Program-made: the position numbers and the translations under genes | NCBI GenBank assembly: GCA_907163375.1 | Contig: CAJQUW010009026.1 | Coordinates: 124,001 to 188,000 of the forward strand | From: Prostheceraeus crozeri | Taxonomy: Eukaryota; Platyhelminthes; Polycladida; Euryleptidae | Direction: 5' to 3' | DNA: 64,000 bases | Notes under the pieces: generated by a model | What the model was told of the DNA's origin: nothing | Databases searched by the model: none | Seen by the model: only the letters and a program-made list of their open reading frames with translations | In this document: piece after piece, positions 12,075-23,697 of the stretch | Layout of the letters: every line of letters starts with the position of its first letter | Numbering within the stretch: the stretch's first letter is position 1

Positions 12075-12503
12075 ATGCTTTGTCAAGCAATCGCAGATGT
12101 TGCAAAACGCATATGCATTGAAAATGTTAAACCACTATGTTTAATACAGTATCAAGCATGTAGTTTGATTGCATTGAATAAATATCCAGGTGTGCGACCT
12201 ATTGGTGTTGGCGAAGTGCTCCGCAGGATTATTGGGAAAATGGTAACATGGACATTAAAATCTGAAATTGTGAATGCGGCCGGCCCTCTCCAAACATGTG
12301 CCGGTCTGAAATCGGGTATTGAAGCAGCCAAACACAATACAAGAAGATTATTTGATGAAGAAGGAAGTGAAGCCATACTCATGGTAGACGCAACAAACGC
12401 ATTTAATTCATTAAATCGTGAAGCTGCATTACACCAAAGTGTAATATATCACCCTTATATAGTTACTTTGATCTCACCGAATTCTCGAATAAGAAATTAT
12501 TAA
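12075..12503 (+). mobile_element. Reverse transcriptase fragment of uncertain family
   Basis: The 142-residue frame contains KYPGVRPIGVGEVLRRIIGK followed by LMVDATNAFNSLNREAALHQ. These are the fingers region and the first catalytic aspartate motif (D..NAFN) of a reverse transcriptase. The segment with the second and third catalytic motifs is not present downstream, so only part of the domain remains. The NAFNSLNR style suggests a retroelement of non-LTR type, but I cannot assign the clade. It is a relic lying 3' of the isomerase gene. Confidence 0.65.
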
Positions 12504-12857
12504 GCTGAAATGTCACTTTTGATGTCTACCATATTGACATTCATATCTCAGCCCTCTGAAGTAGCTACCATGCAGAATTGTTTTAAAAAATTGTGAATTT
12601 CAAGGAATTTGTAGAATGGAAGAAACCATGATCTAGTGTGAACTACAGGGTCTTGTGCATACATATGTGTATGCGACTATTAAATGTTATGCTGATATGA
12701 ATGACTAAAGAACAATCACTTCAAAAATAAGCTGATTTTGTCATCATTTTTTTATTCGATCGAACATCAACATTTATCATTTCAGTTACCTTTTACCATG
12801 AAACTTGGCATGAGACATAATCATCAGTAGGCTTGTGTGGAATGCCTTGCAGTCAAT
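12504..12857. other. Downstream flank of the isomerase gene
   Basis: No gene recognised. This should contain the 3' untranslated region of the minus-strand enoyl-CoA isomerase gene, which ends at 12858. Confidence 0.35.
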
Positions 12858-15800
12858 TCATAACTTCGACTGCTTTTTCTGAAAGAACTTCTGCACTGCA
12901 TTGAGAGCATCCTCGGATGTCCACTGTTCTTTCAGAATCTCACATTCAATCCTATTGACTTCATGTAACTTCTCCCTTGAGAATGAGCGAATAAGCCTCT
13001 TTGAAGTCACCAGTGTCTGAAAAGAAGAAGCAAAGCCTTCTGTAATCTGTTTCGAAATTAGTGCAGATTTAAAGCTGATATGCATTGCGTAACTTCATGT
13101 TGACTTGTATTAAGAAGTGCAGATTTATTCAATATTTGAAGATAAGACACGCATTGGTTTATTTTGAAGGGTTCTCTTATTTAATGGAAAATAGCTGTTC
13201 AAGGAGGAAGGCCTACTGCTCTCTCAAAAGGGTTGCATTCATTTAGTTGATTTTAACCATTTTAAAGAAATTATTGGGGTCTGGTAGCTCATCGTTAAGT
13301 GTGCTGATGCTCTATGCCGAAGGTCTGGAGTTCGTTTCTCTGCGATAACATGATGTGACTGCCTTGGTCATCCTTTAAAATATTTTGTGCCTCCAAAGCT
13401 ACCAGTATCTGATTTAGATGCTTCCTCAGGCTTGGAAAGACCTTCCACATCGTGCATTCAATATGGTTGGCCTGGCCCCGCCATGTGGTATAGGTTGGAG
13501 GTTAGGGGCCGAAACCTTGATTCAAGCAGCCACATGGTTCCTCCTTGATGAATACGTACATAGCGATCTTATTCTGGTTTATTAGGTTTCTTGATTTTCA
13601 CCATGTGTTATTTTTATGTTAGTTTCTCGTCATGTTCATGATGAACTCTCATTTTAGTTCTTTGATTGTAAAGTAAAGTTTATGATAAGTTTAATATATT
13701 TCCCTTCCCTTCAAAAGTTGGGTCGGCTAGCCTTTAAATGTATTTCGTTTCCTCTATGCTGGAGTGGGTTACTCTATGTTATTAGTGTTAATTCATATTC
13801 ATTCGCTCTTGACTTTAACTTAATTAATTATTTATATGATTTTCCACTAGGGTTGGGGTGCGCAACCTTATATATTTTTCGGCCGCCATTTCGAGGGCCG
13901 AAAGAATCACGGCCGCACTTAATATGTGTGCGAACAACTAGATCAATAACCAATCCTTTTTATATTCCACCACTCAAATTAGCTTTCCCTGATGAATGAC
14001 GCACTGAAAATCGCATAAAGGCCTGCTTCGTAAAGAATGAGTTAGCAAGCTAACCCATATACGACCGACGGTCATTTTTGACCAGAAAAGATTTTAAACT
14101 TAAGGTATTATTAGCACTTGAAAAGTTGAAAGCATGTTTTTGTAAGGGCAAACGAAGGAGAAAACGCTTTACTAAGCTACTGTAATAATTCATAAAGGAA
14201 TCACGAGCCATACAAAATTCATTCATTCATCACAGGGCCGGTGATCTATCAGGCATCCTTATTCAGGCCATTGACTTGAAGCTTACGTGCGCGAATAATT
14301 TGAGTAAACTACAATTGTCCCTTTTGTTTCTTTTAACTGATGACTCTAGCCATGAATGCACATGAATGTAACTTCCCTAAAATATTCTATTCATGAGTTA
14401 TCGAACTGCTTGAACGCCTTCATCGCGCCTGCGGGCGCGCATTTTTCCAAGCAGCATGGGCATAAAGGTGTTCCACAGTTACAAGGTGACTAACTTGCTA
14501 CTATATGTTTTTCGAGTGCCTTGAACTCCAGAAACATTTGCAATATACATGCACAACATTCTTTTTCATTTACTTCTCATTGTCACGGCTGCACTTTGCC
14601 TCTGCTACGGCTGCAGGTTGCGCACCCCTGCACTAGGGTATAGTTGCCTAACTTTGATATCTTTGAATTTCTACCGTGACATGTTTTAATCTAATTTAGA
14701 GGGGTGCAATGGGAGATAGAATTTCTTTTTGGATTTTTTCCTAAATGAATGGCGGTTTGTGCAAAACATGGGAAAATATTCATGTGAAGTAATGTTAGTC
14801 AAGCCTTTTACCTGATATGGAAGATGGCTGTAGGCATCGACAATTTCCTGAACTTTATCTTGGAAGTGTTGCTTAGATATCACTTGTGTAACCAGGCCTC
14901 TTGTGCGTGCTTCTTGTGCAGTGATCTTTTCGTTGAACATGAGCATTGAAGTTGCTCTAGCCGTACCCATTATTAGGGGAAAGGTATACGAAGAACAGCC
15001 TTCAGGAGTCAACCCAAGGTTTGAGAAGGGAATGGAAAATGTTGCATTATCTGCGGCCAAAACCACATCAAACAAAGCCAAGATTGTTACTGAGATTCCG
15101 ATAGCTGGACCATTCACTGCAGCAATTATTGGTTTGGGGAAATCGATAAACGTTTTTACAAACCTTAAGAAAACATCATGGGCGATTTGTTTTTCCTCCT
15201 GCAAGAGAAATGGTTACAATTCAATTAAAGGGAACTACAAATCATTCGATTACACTGAAATTTATCAAATGCAATTACTTTTTTACTCAGGTTAGTTCAT
15301 CCAGTTTGCCCTGGCTATTTACAGTTTATTTATTATTGCAGTTTTATATTTATAGAGTTATTCATGCACACGCTTGGACTTGGATGCGGAAAACATTGAA
15401 AATAGGGCTCATGTTCCTGGGCTTGAGTTAAAACGATTTCTGGATTCCGGGCGTCAAGCAGTAGCAATTAGAACAACATGTAGCACGCACAGTAGTTCCT
15501 TCGACCCACTTTTAAGTCGAAGTCTGCAACCGATGTCTTTAAACGTTTTTAGTGGGAATGCAGCCTATAAGCCTATATGCACGGTGAACGTTTGTGATAG
15601 GCCTAAACCACACATTTGCCATAGGCCTACATATAACCTGCTATATGCATTATCAATCATACTTATACGATCTCAATTTAATTTTTACGGAGTACCAGAG
15701 AAAGTGAAATAATGAATTGAGTGCATATATTTTCTGCATTTACTTCGCTGCAGCAACAAAACTTGGTTAATCCAACGAAATTCACATAAATTTAGTCCAT

Positions 15801-17130
15801 GGCAACGATGAGTGATGAATTTACGCGTCACGTGGTCCTGTTCATACAAAGGGTAGGCAGCAGAAAACTTATGACTAGACATTTCCATCATCCTTGGTGC
15901 ATTAAATCTGTCAAACTATCAGTCAAACCACTTAAACACCTATCACAGGTGTTTGAACCTTACATAACTGAGGTCAGCATGCAACATTTTTGAAAGCAAG
16001 CTCACGGCATTAATCGGCATTATGATCCCCTGTTTAAGAATGAAACCGTTGAATCAAAATATGTACATAGAGTTAGTTAACGTCAAAACTTTTAGTACTG
16101 AAGTCATCAAGGGATGAATTTATCGGAGATGAACTTCCGAGGAATGAATTTACGGTAGAACTCAGCCATGTCAACGTCAACAAATTGGATTTGAGTGAAT
16201 TGTTTAACGAGACTTGGTCATCAGTAGACCTATACCTCATGCGATGCTGCCCTCATCTCATTAACAATTAAACAATAGCATAAGTCTCCGGAATTCATGG
16301 GCAGATGGAATCGCACACTCTTTCACAACATTAATTATAATTAAAGATTTTTAGTAAATATGACATACCGTTTGCCTATACTCTGCTGTATGATTGATCT
16401 TGGGTTGTTTCAATTTTATAATAATTGCTTCTACAATGCTGATTTCATGATTACTTTTTCCTTTGTATTTGATATGAAATTGATTAACAATGTCCTGAGT
16501 GCAGTAGTTCCAGTTATTTATGTGTTCTTTTACTGTTGTGTTTGTTATTTTATGTTTATTAATCCTCTGATGAAGTCTTCATTTGTTTTTTCCAATGTAT
16601 GTTTGACTACCTGGATCACCGAGCCATGAGAATTAATATACAATGCAACACTTCAACAGAGGGTTCGATTTACTTTTAAAAGAAAAATATGATTTCACTT
16701 AAGCAGTATTTTTAACTACTTTAGCATCAAAACCATATTTACTACAAATTTTAACAAGAGTACGCTGAAGTTGCTAAACTTGATTTAACTCTTTACAGCC
16801 GATGCGCACCTACAATTCTCGCGAAATAGGAAGATTCTAAGCATAAAAAATGAAGATACAAAAGCACAGTGAAGATTAGCTCACTTCGATGGGTAAGGTG
16901 GAATCCGAGAATGCCGACAGATCATTGCCACTACTGAAGAAATCCCCAGAACCAGACATGATAACCAGCTTAATTTCCGAACTGCAAGCAGCAAGCTCAA
17001 GTGCGTCAGTTATTTCCAAATACATTTCTCGATTAACTGCATTTTTTCTGTGAGGTCGATTCAGAAGCAATTTACACACTCCATTCGTTGTTGTCACTAT
17101 TAAGGTCTTGTAATGCTTTTTTAGCTCCAT
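12858..17130 (-). CDS. ECI2: Peroxisomal delta3,delta2-enoyl-CoA isomerase (ECI2-like), three exons
   Basis: Exons on the minus strand are 17130-16885, 15198-14812 and 13016-12858. They join in phase 0 with GTGAGC...TTGCAG and GTAAAA...TTTCAG introns and give 263 residues. The crotonase fold is clear: SGNDLSAF (about 67-74) and NGPAIGISV (about 111-119) form the oxyanion hole. LGLTPEGCSSYTFP supplies the catalytic glutamate near residue 148 expected of isomerases of this group. The C-terminal block SREKLHEVN...FFQKKQSKL matches ECI2 proteins and ends in SKL, a peroxisomal import signal. The enzyme shifts 3-enoyl-CoA double bonds to the 2-trans position during oxidation of unsaturated fatty acids. 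The acyl-CoA-binding domain found at the N-terminus of vertebrate ECI2 is absent. Intron 2 holds a SINE-like repeat and a hAT-like element. Confidence 0.88.
13275..13580 (+). repeat. Possible tRNA-derived SINE in intron 2 of the isomerase gene
   Basis: The start reads GGTCTGGTAGCTCATCGTTA, resembling a tRNA 5' half with an A box. About 30 bases later GGAGTTCGTTTCTC resembles a B box. A non-tRNA body follows, including a GGTTGGAGGTTAGGGGCCGA block. I see no second copy in the window and no clear terminal repeats, so the identification rests on the promoter-like boxes only. Confidence 0.3.
13853..14630. mobile_element. Non-autonomous hAT-like transposon with CACTAGGG duplication
   Basis: The left end TTGGGGTGCGCAACC and the reverse complement of the right end, CAGGGGTGCGCAACC, form terminal inverted repeats. 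They are flanked by a perfect 8-bp target duplication CACTAGGG (13845-13852 and 14631-14638). An 8-bp duplication with CAGGGGTG-type ends is diagnostic of hAT elements. The 778-bp interior has no transposase frame. It lies in intron 2 of the isomerase gene. Confidence 0.9.
15199..16884 (-). other. Intron 1 of the isomerase gene
   Basis: It is bounded by GTGAGC at the donor and TTTCTCTTGCAG at the acceptor on the minus strand. Open frames inside (for example 16360-16629) have no recognisable domain. No transposon ends were found. Confidence 0.7.
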
Positions 17131-17388
17131 CTTCAGTTGTCAGTTCATCTGCAACGGCAGCCGTTTCACCACTTCTAACCATCAATTCGATGCACGCTAG
17201 TACAACTCAAAAACAAATTGACATCATCAGCAAACTGTACTCAATTGCACGGTATTATCAGACATTAGATAAGGATTCACTGACGTTGCATAATGCAATT
17301 TGATTATGCTTTCAAATGCGCAGCTTCATGAATTAAAAATATGAGGAATGTCGGTCTAGATTTAGAGAACTTGCATGGCACAGATCTT

Positions 17389-18479
17389 CAGTGGCGTCGC
17401 GTGCGCCCAGACCATAGGCCTTCACTCGGCGTTGGAATACTATTTCTATACAAAGCACTTTTATGTTGCAACATTAATTTTCATAAAACCTGAATTTTTA
17501 ATAACAATTTTCCGAACATCTTTTAAGGTCAAGTGAAAGTGCACATGAGAAGTGATTGCTCATGTCACTTAACCGCCTTACTCAAGGAACTGATTACTAT
17601 ATCCCCTCTCTGTCCAGACCACATTTTCTTGAGAAAAAAGGAGGCAAGGCCAGCAGTTTCTTGCGTTTCTCACGGCCGGTCAGCCACTCACATGTTTGAA
17701 ATTTTGATGCATTAAAATGTCTTGTGTATTTCTTATTTCTTTCTGTGTGAGTACTTTCAATTTCATATCAGGTGTTGACCTACCTTGCTTGCCGACTGTC
17801 ATCTTTTCAGTATATTCCCTTCGGACGAAAGGCGTGGTTATGATCTCATCTGCAGTACTGAAGATAGTGTCACATCAATCACGTAAAAGCAAATTATGGA
17901 ATTCTACCGAATCTGGGTGTTCGAGTCAGATGCATTACTCTGCATTCATTGGAGAACGCTCATCATCTGATCGCAGTCTTGTCTGAGCGTCAGCCATCTG
18001 CTACTGTTGACGTAGTGGCCTCTCTGACATAAAGCGCATCCAGGAACAATTGGGTTGCACTTCCCTTACTATATTTAGATACCGCGCCTCGATCAAGAAT
18101 CGCGTAGAATTTCATTGCAAAAATTGGAGAAGGCAAAGCATCAAGTCTATCGGAGCCAATATTGGCGCGGGCAGTTGCGCTTACTGCCTCACACGCACAC
18201 AACTCTCTATCGTTCTGTCTGAACATCAATGCTCCGTTTGAACACACGACCAGCTTGTGTGTTTAATTGTTCGAAGAAAACAGCTGTGATTCGAGCACGT
18301 GCTGCAAAACTGTTCACTCTGAGGTTTAGCGTCTGACTTTGAGACGGAAAGCTGTGCACAGCTGTCACGAGAAGCTATCGAATTTAAATGAATGATGACA
18401 CTTTTCATTTTTATAATTGTTGGAAAATTGTTTTTGAGGATGCGCCGAAGGCCTCGCAGGTACGGAGAAGACGCCACTG
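17389..18479. mobile_element. hAT-like transposon with CAGATCTT duplication
   Basis: The ends CAGTGGCGTC and GACGCCACTG are inverted, with imperfect matching continuing inward around AGGCCTTC. The element is flanked by a perfect 8-bp duplication CAGATCTT (17381-17388 and 18480-18487). The CAGTGGCG start and 8-bp duplication fit hAT. A minus-strand frame at 17990-18247 (85 codons) has ordinary amino-acid content but no transposase motif that I recognise. The element starts about 260 bp upstream of the isomerase start codon. Confidence 0.88.
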
Positions 18480-18565
18480 CAGATCTTTACAATATAAAAT
18501 GCAGAAAATGAATGCAACTTAAATATAGGGTGCAGTGGAATATATTTGCAACACAAAAGGTATAA

Positions 18566-18795
18566 CAGGAAGCTTGCAATTGGCATGCTATCGAAATTTC
18601 GACGGGCATTCATTAAATATCACTCTAAACACACTACTGGAAAATCGCCTGTTAGTGCGTCTGTAAAAAACAGCATTTATTGATTATTTCAACCGTACTA
18701 ACTTAGGCGATTTGCCAGTATTGTGTGTTTAAAGTGACATTCAATGAATGCCAGTAGAAATTTCACTAACTTACTAATTGCAAATCTCAAATTTA
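18566..18795. repeat. Fold-back repeat with arms of about 95 bp
   Basis: The left arm (about 18566-18657) and right arm (about 18697-18795) are inverted copies. The best block contains GGCATTCATT, TAAACACAC and AAATCGCCT in matching order. The loop is about 40 bp. Transcription would give a long hairpin RNA. It may be a palindromic miniature transposon; no target duplication was identified. Confidence 0.6.
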
Positions 18796-19383
18796 CCCGG
18801 GCATGGCTGCAACTTTAAATAGGGAGTTGTGTCGATGTTCTGATGATGATTCCTGATATTGGATGAAATAGCAGCTAGTCACATTTTTCATCTAGGTTGC
18901 ATTCTAGGTCTGTTCCCATTTTTCAACTGAGACTGCAACTCAATATTTAGTAATTATCATATTTACAGTAGAACCCGAAGTTTTGACATTTTATCTATAA
19001 AAACATTTACAATTCATTTCAGTGCATCACTACGTCTTGTAAGCAAATTAAAATTTAGTGATGAAAACTTGGCTCTCGCTGTCTTCAGTTGAAAGACATC
19101 TGTTGAAGTTGCAGGAACATTGAGGACTATTGAAGTCAATTATCAGCGTCAGGTTTTACTGCAATAATGCACTGTTATTTTATCGGCTACAATTTACTCA
19201 GCCTCTTCGGCACATGTATTTTATGAATGCACATGTAGCACTCCAACAATCTCACTTCCACCGGCTGGGAAGCCATCGTAGCCATAAAAGTCACCCATTT
19301 TGATGTATACATTCATCACCCGGTTACCAAACATCTCAGAAATAAACATCGACAAACTACAAGCAGTTGATCGTCCCAAAAGC
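18796..19383. other. Non-coding stretch, nothing firmly recognised
   Basis: A short minus-strand frame ending at 19221 (MFGNRVMNVYIKMGDFYGYD) reads like protein, but I found no family for it and no supported exon borders. Confidence 0.25.
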
Positions 19384-19391
19384 CAATAAGT

Positions 19392-20127
19392 TAGGGGTGG
19401 CCAACTCGAGGCCCACGATGCCTTCTCGTGCAGCCTTCTCAAGGTATTCACAATTAACTGAGATGCGTCCCAAGAACCGTTTGAAATCTATAGTTTTCTA
19501 TTTCTTCAAAACTTATCTTCTTCGGGAGGGATTTCCAGACATTGTTCCAACCATTTTCATATCCTCGCTTTTTCGAACTGCGCTCACATGCAAGCGTTAA
19601 CTGTTCTCTCGATTGCGGATGGTGAAAAACTGTCATCGTACAAGAATTACAGACAACAATGCGTATCGCAATATCTAACTCAACAAATGACCTTGCCGTG
19701 CTCTCTGCAGCTCAACAATCCCAGATAATTCATTAATCTTTAGGTGTTCCAAGATCTTTTTTATAAACTCTCAATAATAATCTCAATTAACACAAACTCT
19801 TATATTCAAACAGTTTTTCTGAATATTTAAATGAGGTCAGGTCTATTGTAAAATTTACAAGATAATCTTAATTTTTGATATTATATTGACATTTAAATTT
19901 GCAGATAATATTTGCAAACAGTAGGGCCTACAATGCATTTTTACATGTGAGGCGAAGATCTGAAATTACTAATGAATTATTTGAAGATGAAAACTAAAAT
20001 TAGCATTTCATTAAGTGCTGATAAGTAGGACTTTATAGTTAGTAGTGCCATTGAAGCTGGATGCGGCCCAGATCGACTTCTGCATTGATAATCTGGCCCA
20101 CAGACCAAAGAAGGTTGGTCATCCCTG
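19392..20127. mobile_element. Non-autonomous hAT-like transposon with CAATAAGT duplication
   Basis: The left end TAGGGGTGGCCAACTCGAGG pairs with the reverse complement of the right end, CAGGGATGACCAACCTTCTT, and GGCCCAC is shared further in. A perfect 8-bp duplication CAATAAGT flanks it (19384-19391 and 20128-20135). These are Charlie-type hAT ends. The 736-bp interior has no transposase. Confidence 0.88.
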
Positions 20128-20135
20128 CAATAAGT

Positions 20136-20350
20136 CCTTCATCAACACATTCCTTCCTTGATGACGTTTTATGTGTGATCCTGCTGAGCCTCATCTTTGA
20201 CAAATTCCATCATCTTTGTGACATACGTCTGTCGGTCGCGGATAGCGACTCCCGATCTCTTATCTGGACGAAGTATCACAATTTCTTCATTACGCCTGAG
20301 AAGTGGCGGGCGCAGTTAATCGATTCCGTCCAATTGCAATCAATGTGTTA
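20136..20350 (-). mobile_element. Penelope-like reverse transcriptase fragment, copy 3
   Basis: The minus strand from about 20350 down reads EEIVILRPDKRSGVAIRDRQ then TYVTKMMEFVKDEAQ. This corresponds to the RPDKG-N-GVV...YV.KM block near the start of the Penelope-like reverse transcriptase domain. The frame ends soon afterwards. The hAT-like element at 19392-20127 begins next to it. Only this fragment is recognisable. Confidence 0.6.
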
Positions 20351-21846
20351 AGATGCCAACGCAGTAGAATGACAGCCTCAAACGGTCGCAAGGCAGGATT
20401 TCAAAGAAGATTCAGAGGGGGTGCAGTGGGCCTATTGAATGCATACCGCTGTTAGGCGGCAAAGGGTTGTCCACCTCCAATTGAAAATGTTCAAGAGCAA
20501 ACTTTTTTGGCCGTCCTATAATTAATTTCATTCAATCCTTGCACACACGCGTGGTATGCTGTGTACAACCATTCCTTGAAGCTTAAGTAGTGAATTGATT
20601 CATCCTGACAATCTTTCAATATACGTGTATCGATGCAATTCAACGTAACAAAGTGCGCAAAGGTAGCTAAATTTTAAAAAATAAGCTAGCGAACAACTAG
20701 TCAATTTTTAGAAAGTGCAAAAGATTATTTAGAGTAAAATTATTGTATCCTAAATAGACGAGAAATTAAAATATCTTACTAGAAGGACAAGCAACGATTC
20801 TCCTCTCCTCAGGTAAAATGAATTGGCAAGCAAGTTGTGTCAAAATTATGATTAAGGTCTTACTTGTATATTGCAGATTCTATTTAACAGTCTGCCATTC
20901 AGATGATAAGAGGACAGGTCTGTTTCCAATGATGACATCAGATATAGTTAGCACAACAAGATTACGCTATCTAAAATCTACCAGGTGTGTGAGAGAATTA
21001 ATATTAGTTCCTTAAGCTAGAACTAGAAATGAAATACTACAAAATGTGCATGTACAAATTATTTGACTAATTAAATGAGGTCATCAACGTGAAATTGGTT
21101 AAGAAGATTGCGTCTCGACCGCTAAATCCTGGACGCTCAATCCCAACCAAGCGCGGTCCTGTATATGTAGGATGCACAGTTTCAATAATAAAATATATAT
21201 GGTAAAGAAAAAAATTAAAAAAATATAGTGATAGAGTAGCTATTAAGTGAAATGTACCTTAGGCATTTCAAGGAAGGACATAGTTCATTCAGTAGAGGGA
21301 GTAGTCTTCCCTGACCAAACTTTGATGAATTGACGAAGCTGGAGGCGCCTCTTACGAATGAAGATCGTGCCCTAATCGGCCCCGCTCACTTCAGAACTGG
21401 GTGCAATTTTCATAATCTGAACTCGCTACACAAAGGATTGTCGAAAATGCTGGTTGCACTTTTCATGTCTTGACTACGAGCTAAAGTTATTTAAAGAATA
21501 TTCAAAATAGATGTTGGATATTCTTCTTGTATTTAAACTGACGTCTGAAAGGATTATAGCGGAAGCTGGTTGCCCTTTTTCGTGTCTGAGCTAAAGTTAC
21601 GTAAATGATTATAAGAGATCCTGGGCGCCTTCCTTTTATCTGCGAACAAGCACTAGAAGTATCAAAATTCTGGAGGGAAGCAAATTCACATCGGAACTAA
21701 TGATGTAAAGATAGGCACTCTCATCGCGCTCGAACCAACGTTAGCAAAGGATAATAGAATGGGCATTTAGAATCTTTCAAATGAGATTCTTTGAAATTGA
21801 GAAAGTTATATTGGCATTAGGGTTGTGCACGGTTAAATGGTGCACC
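20351..21846. other. Non-coding stretch with a degenerate tandem repeat
   Basis: Two related units lie at about 21436-21500 and 21547-21614, sharing AAAGGATT, GCTGGTTGC and GAGCTAAAGTTA in order, with a period near 111 bp. A weaker third unit may precede them. No gene recognised. Confidence 0.35.
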
Positions 21847-22373
21847 CACAGAATTAGACCGGTCGTCTCTTCTTCCGTTTGACAAGAATTAAGGGAAGCA
21901 TTGGAACATGTAATGTTATTGAAATGGCACAATCTCCTGACTAAATACCATAGCAATCGAACAATGAGCAGCCAGTTCAACATTAAATACGCAAAATTGT
22001 GCAAAGTTTCAGTGACTGTTATCAACCGGATCACACAGCAAAGAGACACAGACGATGTCAAGTTCTACAGAGAAGTTTGTGAACGTTTTTTCATACGCCT
22101 GCTAACTTTTTTTAAAAATGATCGGAGGGCCCAACATTATCGAAAAAACTTTTGCGCAATGATCTGAATTCTTCGAATCTGAAGGAGTCATGGCGATCGG
22201 AGCATTTTGAAGGAATTCAGAGCAATCCGCAAGCGACGCACGACTATTTTTCTTATCTCTGCAAGGTATTAAAAATTTCTTTTCGCCCACTTAATAAGTT
22301 CTTGCATGTGCCATTGTTTTGAATCAGTTTGTACTTCTAGCAAAGTGATACGATAAAACAATCTAATTCTGTG
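21847..22373 (-). mobile_element. Short DNA transposon, family B copy 1
   Basis: The ends are CACAGAATTAG (21847) and CTAATTCTGTG (to 22373), and the interior is a reversed copy of the family-B elements at 28792, 34765 and 46039. Shared internal blocks include GAAGAATTCAGATCATTGCG. No coding frame extends through it. The 8-bp flanks do not match, so the target duplication is lost. Confidence 0.8.
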
Positions 22374-23582
22374 ATTGTATCATTACAGCTAGACTGCCTG
22401 AAACCCAGTAATGTCTAGATATTCATCCTCATGCACAGTAATATGTAGATTGCGCTGACAATGCCTCGATTCATTCCATTTTCCTTTTGCTTTCAGATAT
22501 CACATTTTTCATGATTCTGAAACAGTATCAATGATAAACTCTTCCTTTGCTATACAGTGCACGTGTAGGCCCCAATACGTTTTTTAAAGAAAAGACTGAC
22601 TGAGAGTTGTCTCAGTTATCAATTTAGTCAATGCAACTTTTGTCATTTTCTGGTTGCGGTTTAGTGAGATGAGAGGCACTTGCAAGTATTGGCAAAATGA
22701 AATTAATAGAAGTCGAATAAGTTTGTTGACTTTTCCTAGTACTTTATGAGGTTTGCATTAAATTCTGAACATTTATAACAGAAGACAGAGAACATACCTT
22801 CAAGATCTTGAAGTCTTTATTAACTATCAGTCTAGAGCGAAAAAGAAATAACCTTTCGCCTACACTTCAATGCTTCAGTGTAACTTATAAAATTTTCGGT
22901 ACACCGGTGCAAGCACGTGCGGCTGGCGCACAGCCCTGATAGGCATCAAAGCTCGATTGCCCAAAATGTGGGAGGCACCAATGCACTACTTCACCGTGTA
23001 AAACAGATGTCTATTGAGCTCTTAGTAAAGCGGCGGCTATGGATTTGCATGTTGGTCTATCTACATGCAGAATGGTGAATTGGTAGCAGTTGTCTGGGGT
23101 TAAACCTCGCACTACCAATGTGTGGCACAGATACAAAGTACCAAGGTATGATGAATTCATCACCTCTAATAAATGTCTTTATTTTCACTATTAATCAGTG
23201 TTTTTTCATTTATCAATATAGATTTTGATTGCATGAACATTCTTCGTTGCAATTTGAATCATATGTAAACCCAATATAAGCTTATAAGTACGTTAATGCA
23301 TTTTTAAGATGCATCAAAGAAATAAAATATAATTCCATCAACGTTTATATTTTACACAATTTTATAGATTGCGTGAGCTATATGGTTGCAACCACATACA
23401 CTTGGATCTTGCAATTGAAGTGTGTTCTTTGTAATATTACTCTCCTTGGCGAGATTCTAGCATTGTGACATCTCTGACATCTTGGTGACGTCACCTGCCG
23501 CTGTAGCTTCAGGAATTTGCGCTCGCAGTCGACTACTACATGTTTAAATTGCACTACAGCTTTTTAAAAACTGTAATAATGT
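22374..23582. other. Non-coding stretch, nothing recognised
   Basis: No gene, RNA or repeat borders seen. A short block around 22900 (GGTACACCGGTGCAAGC) resembles one near 37050 in opposite orientation, which may mark another dispersed repeat. Confidence 0.25.
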
Positions 23583-23697
23583 TTTGGACTGCAGGAACGT
23601 AATCTCTGCAAAAAAACTGAATCTTATGATATAAAAATTTTCACTGCATACAGATACTTTTTCAGTCGACAGTCTACAACTATATACTTACTCTATA
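23583..23697 (-). mobile_element. Family A element, terminal fragment
   Basis: This 115-bp piece matches the last part of the reversed family-A copy at 60430-61158 (GGAACGTAATCTC, TTTTCACTG, CAGATACTTTTT) and ends in CTCTATA at the expected terminus. The other end is missing. Confidence 0.7.

Noticed and set aside
19221-19451. Minus-strand frame ending GDFYGYDGFPAGGSEIVGVL
   Set aside because: It reads like protein, but its upstream part runs into the hAT-like element end at 19392 and no family or splice partner was found.
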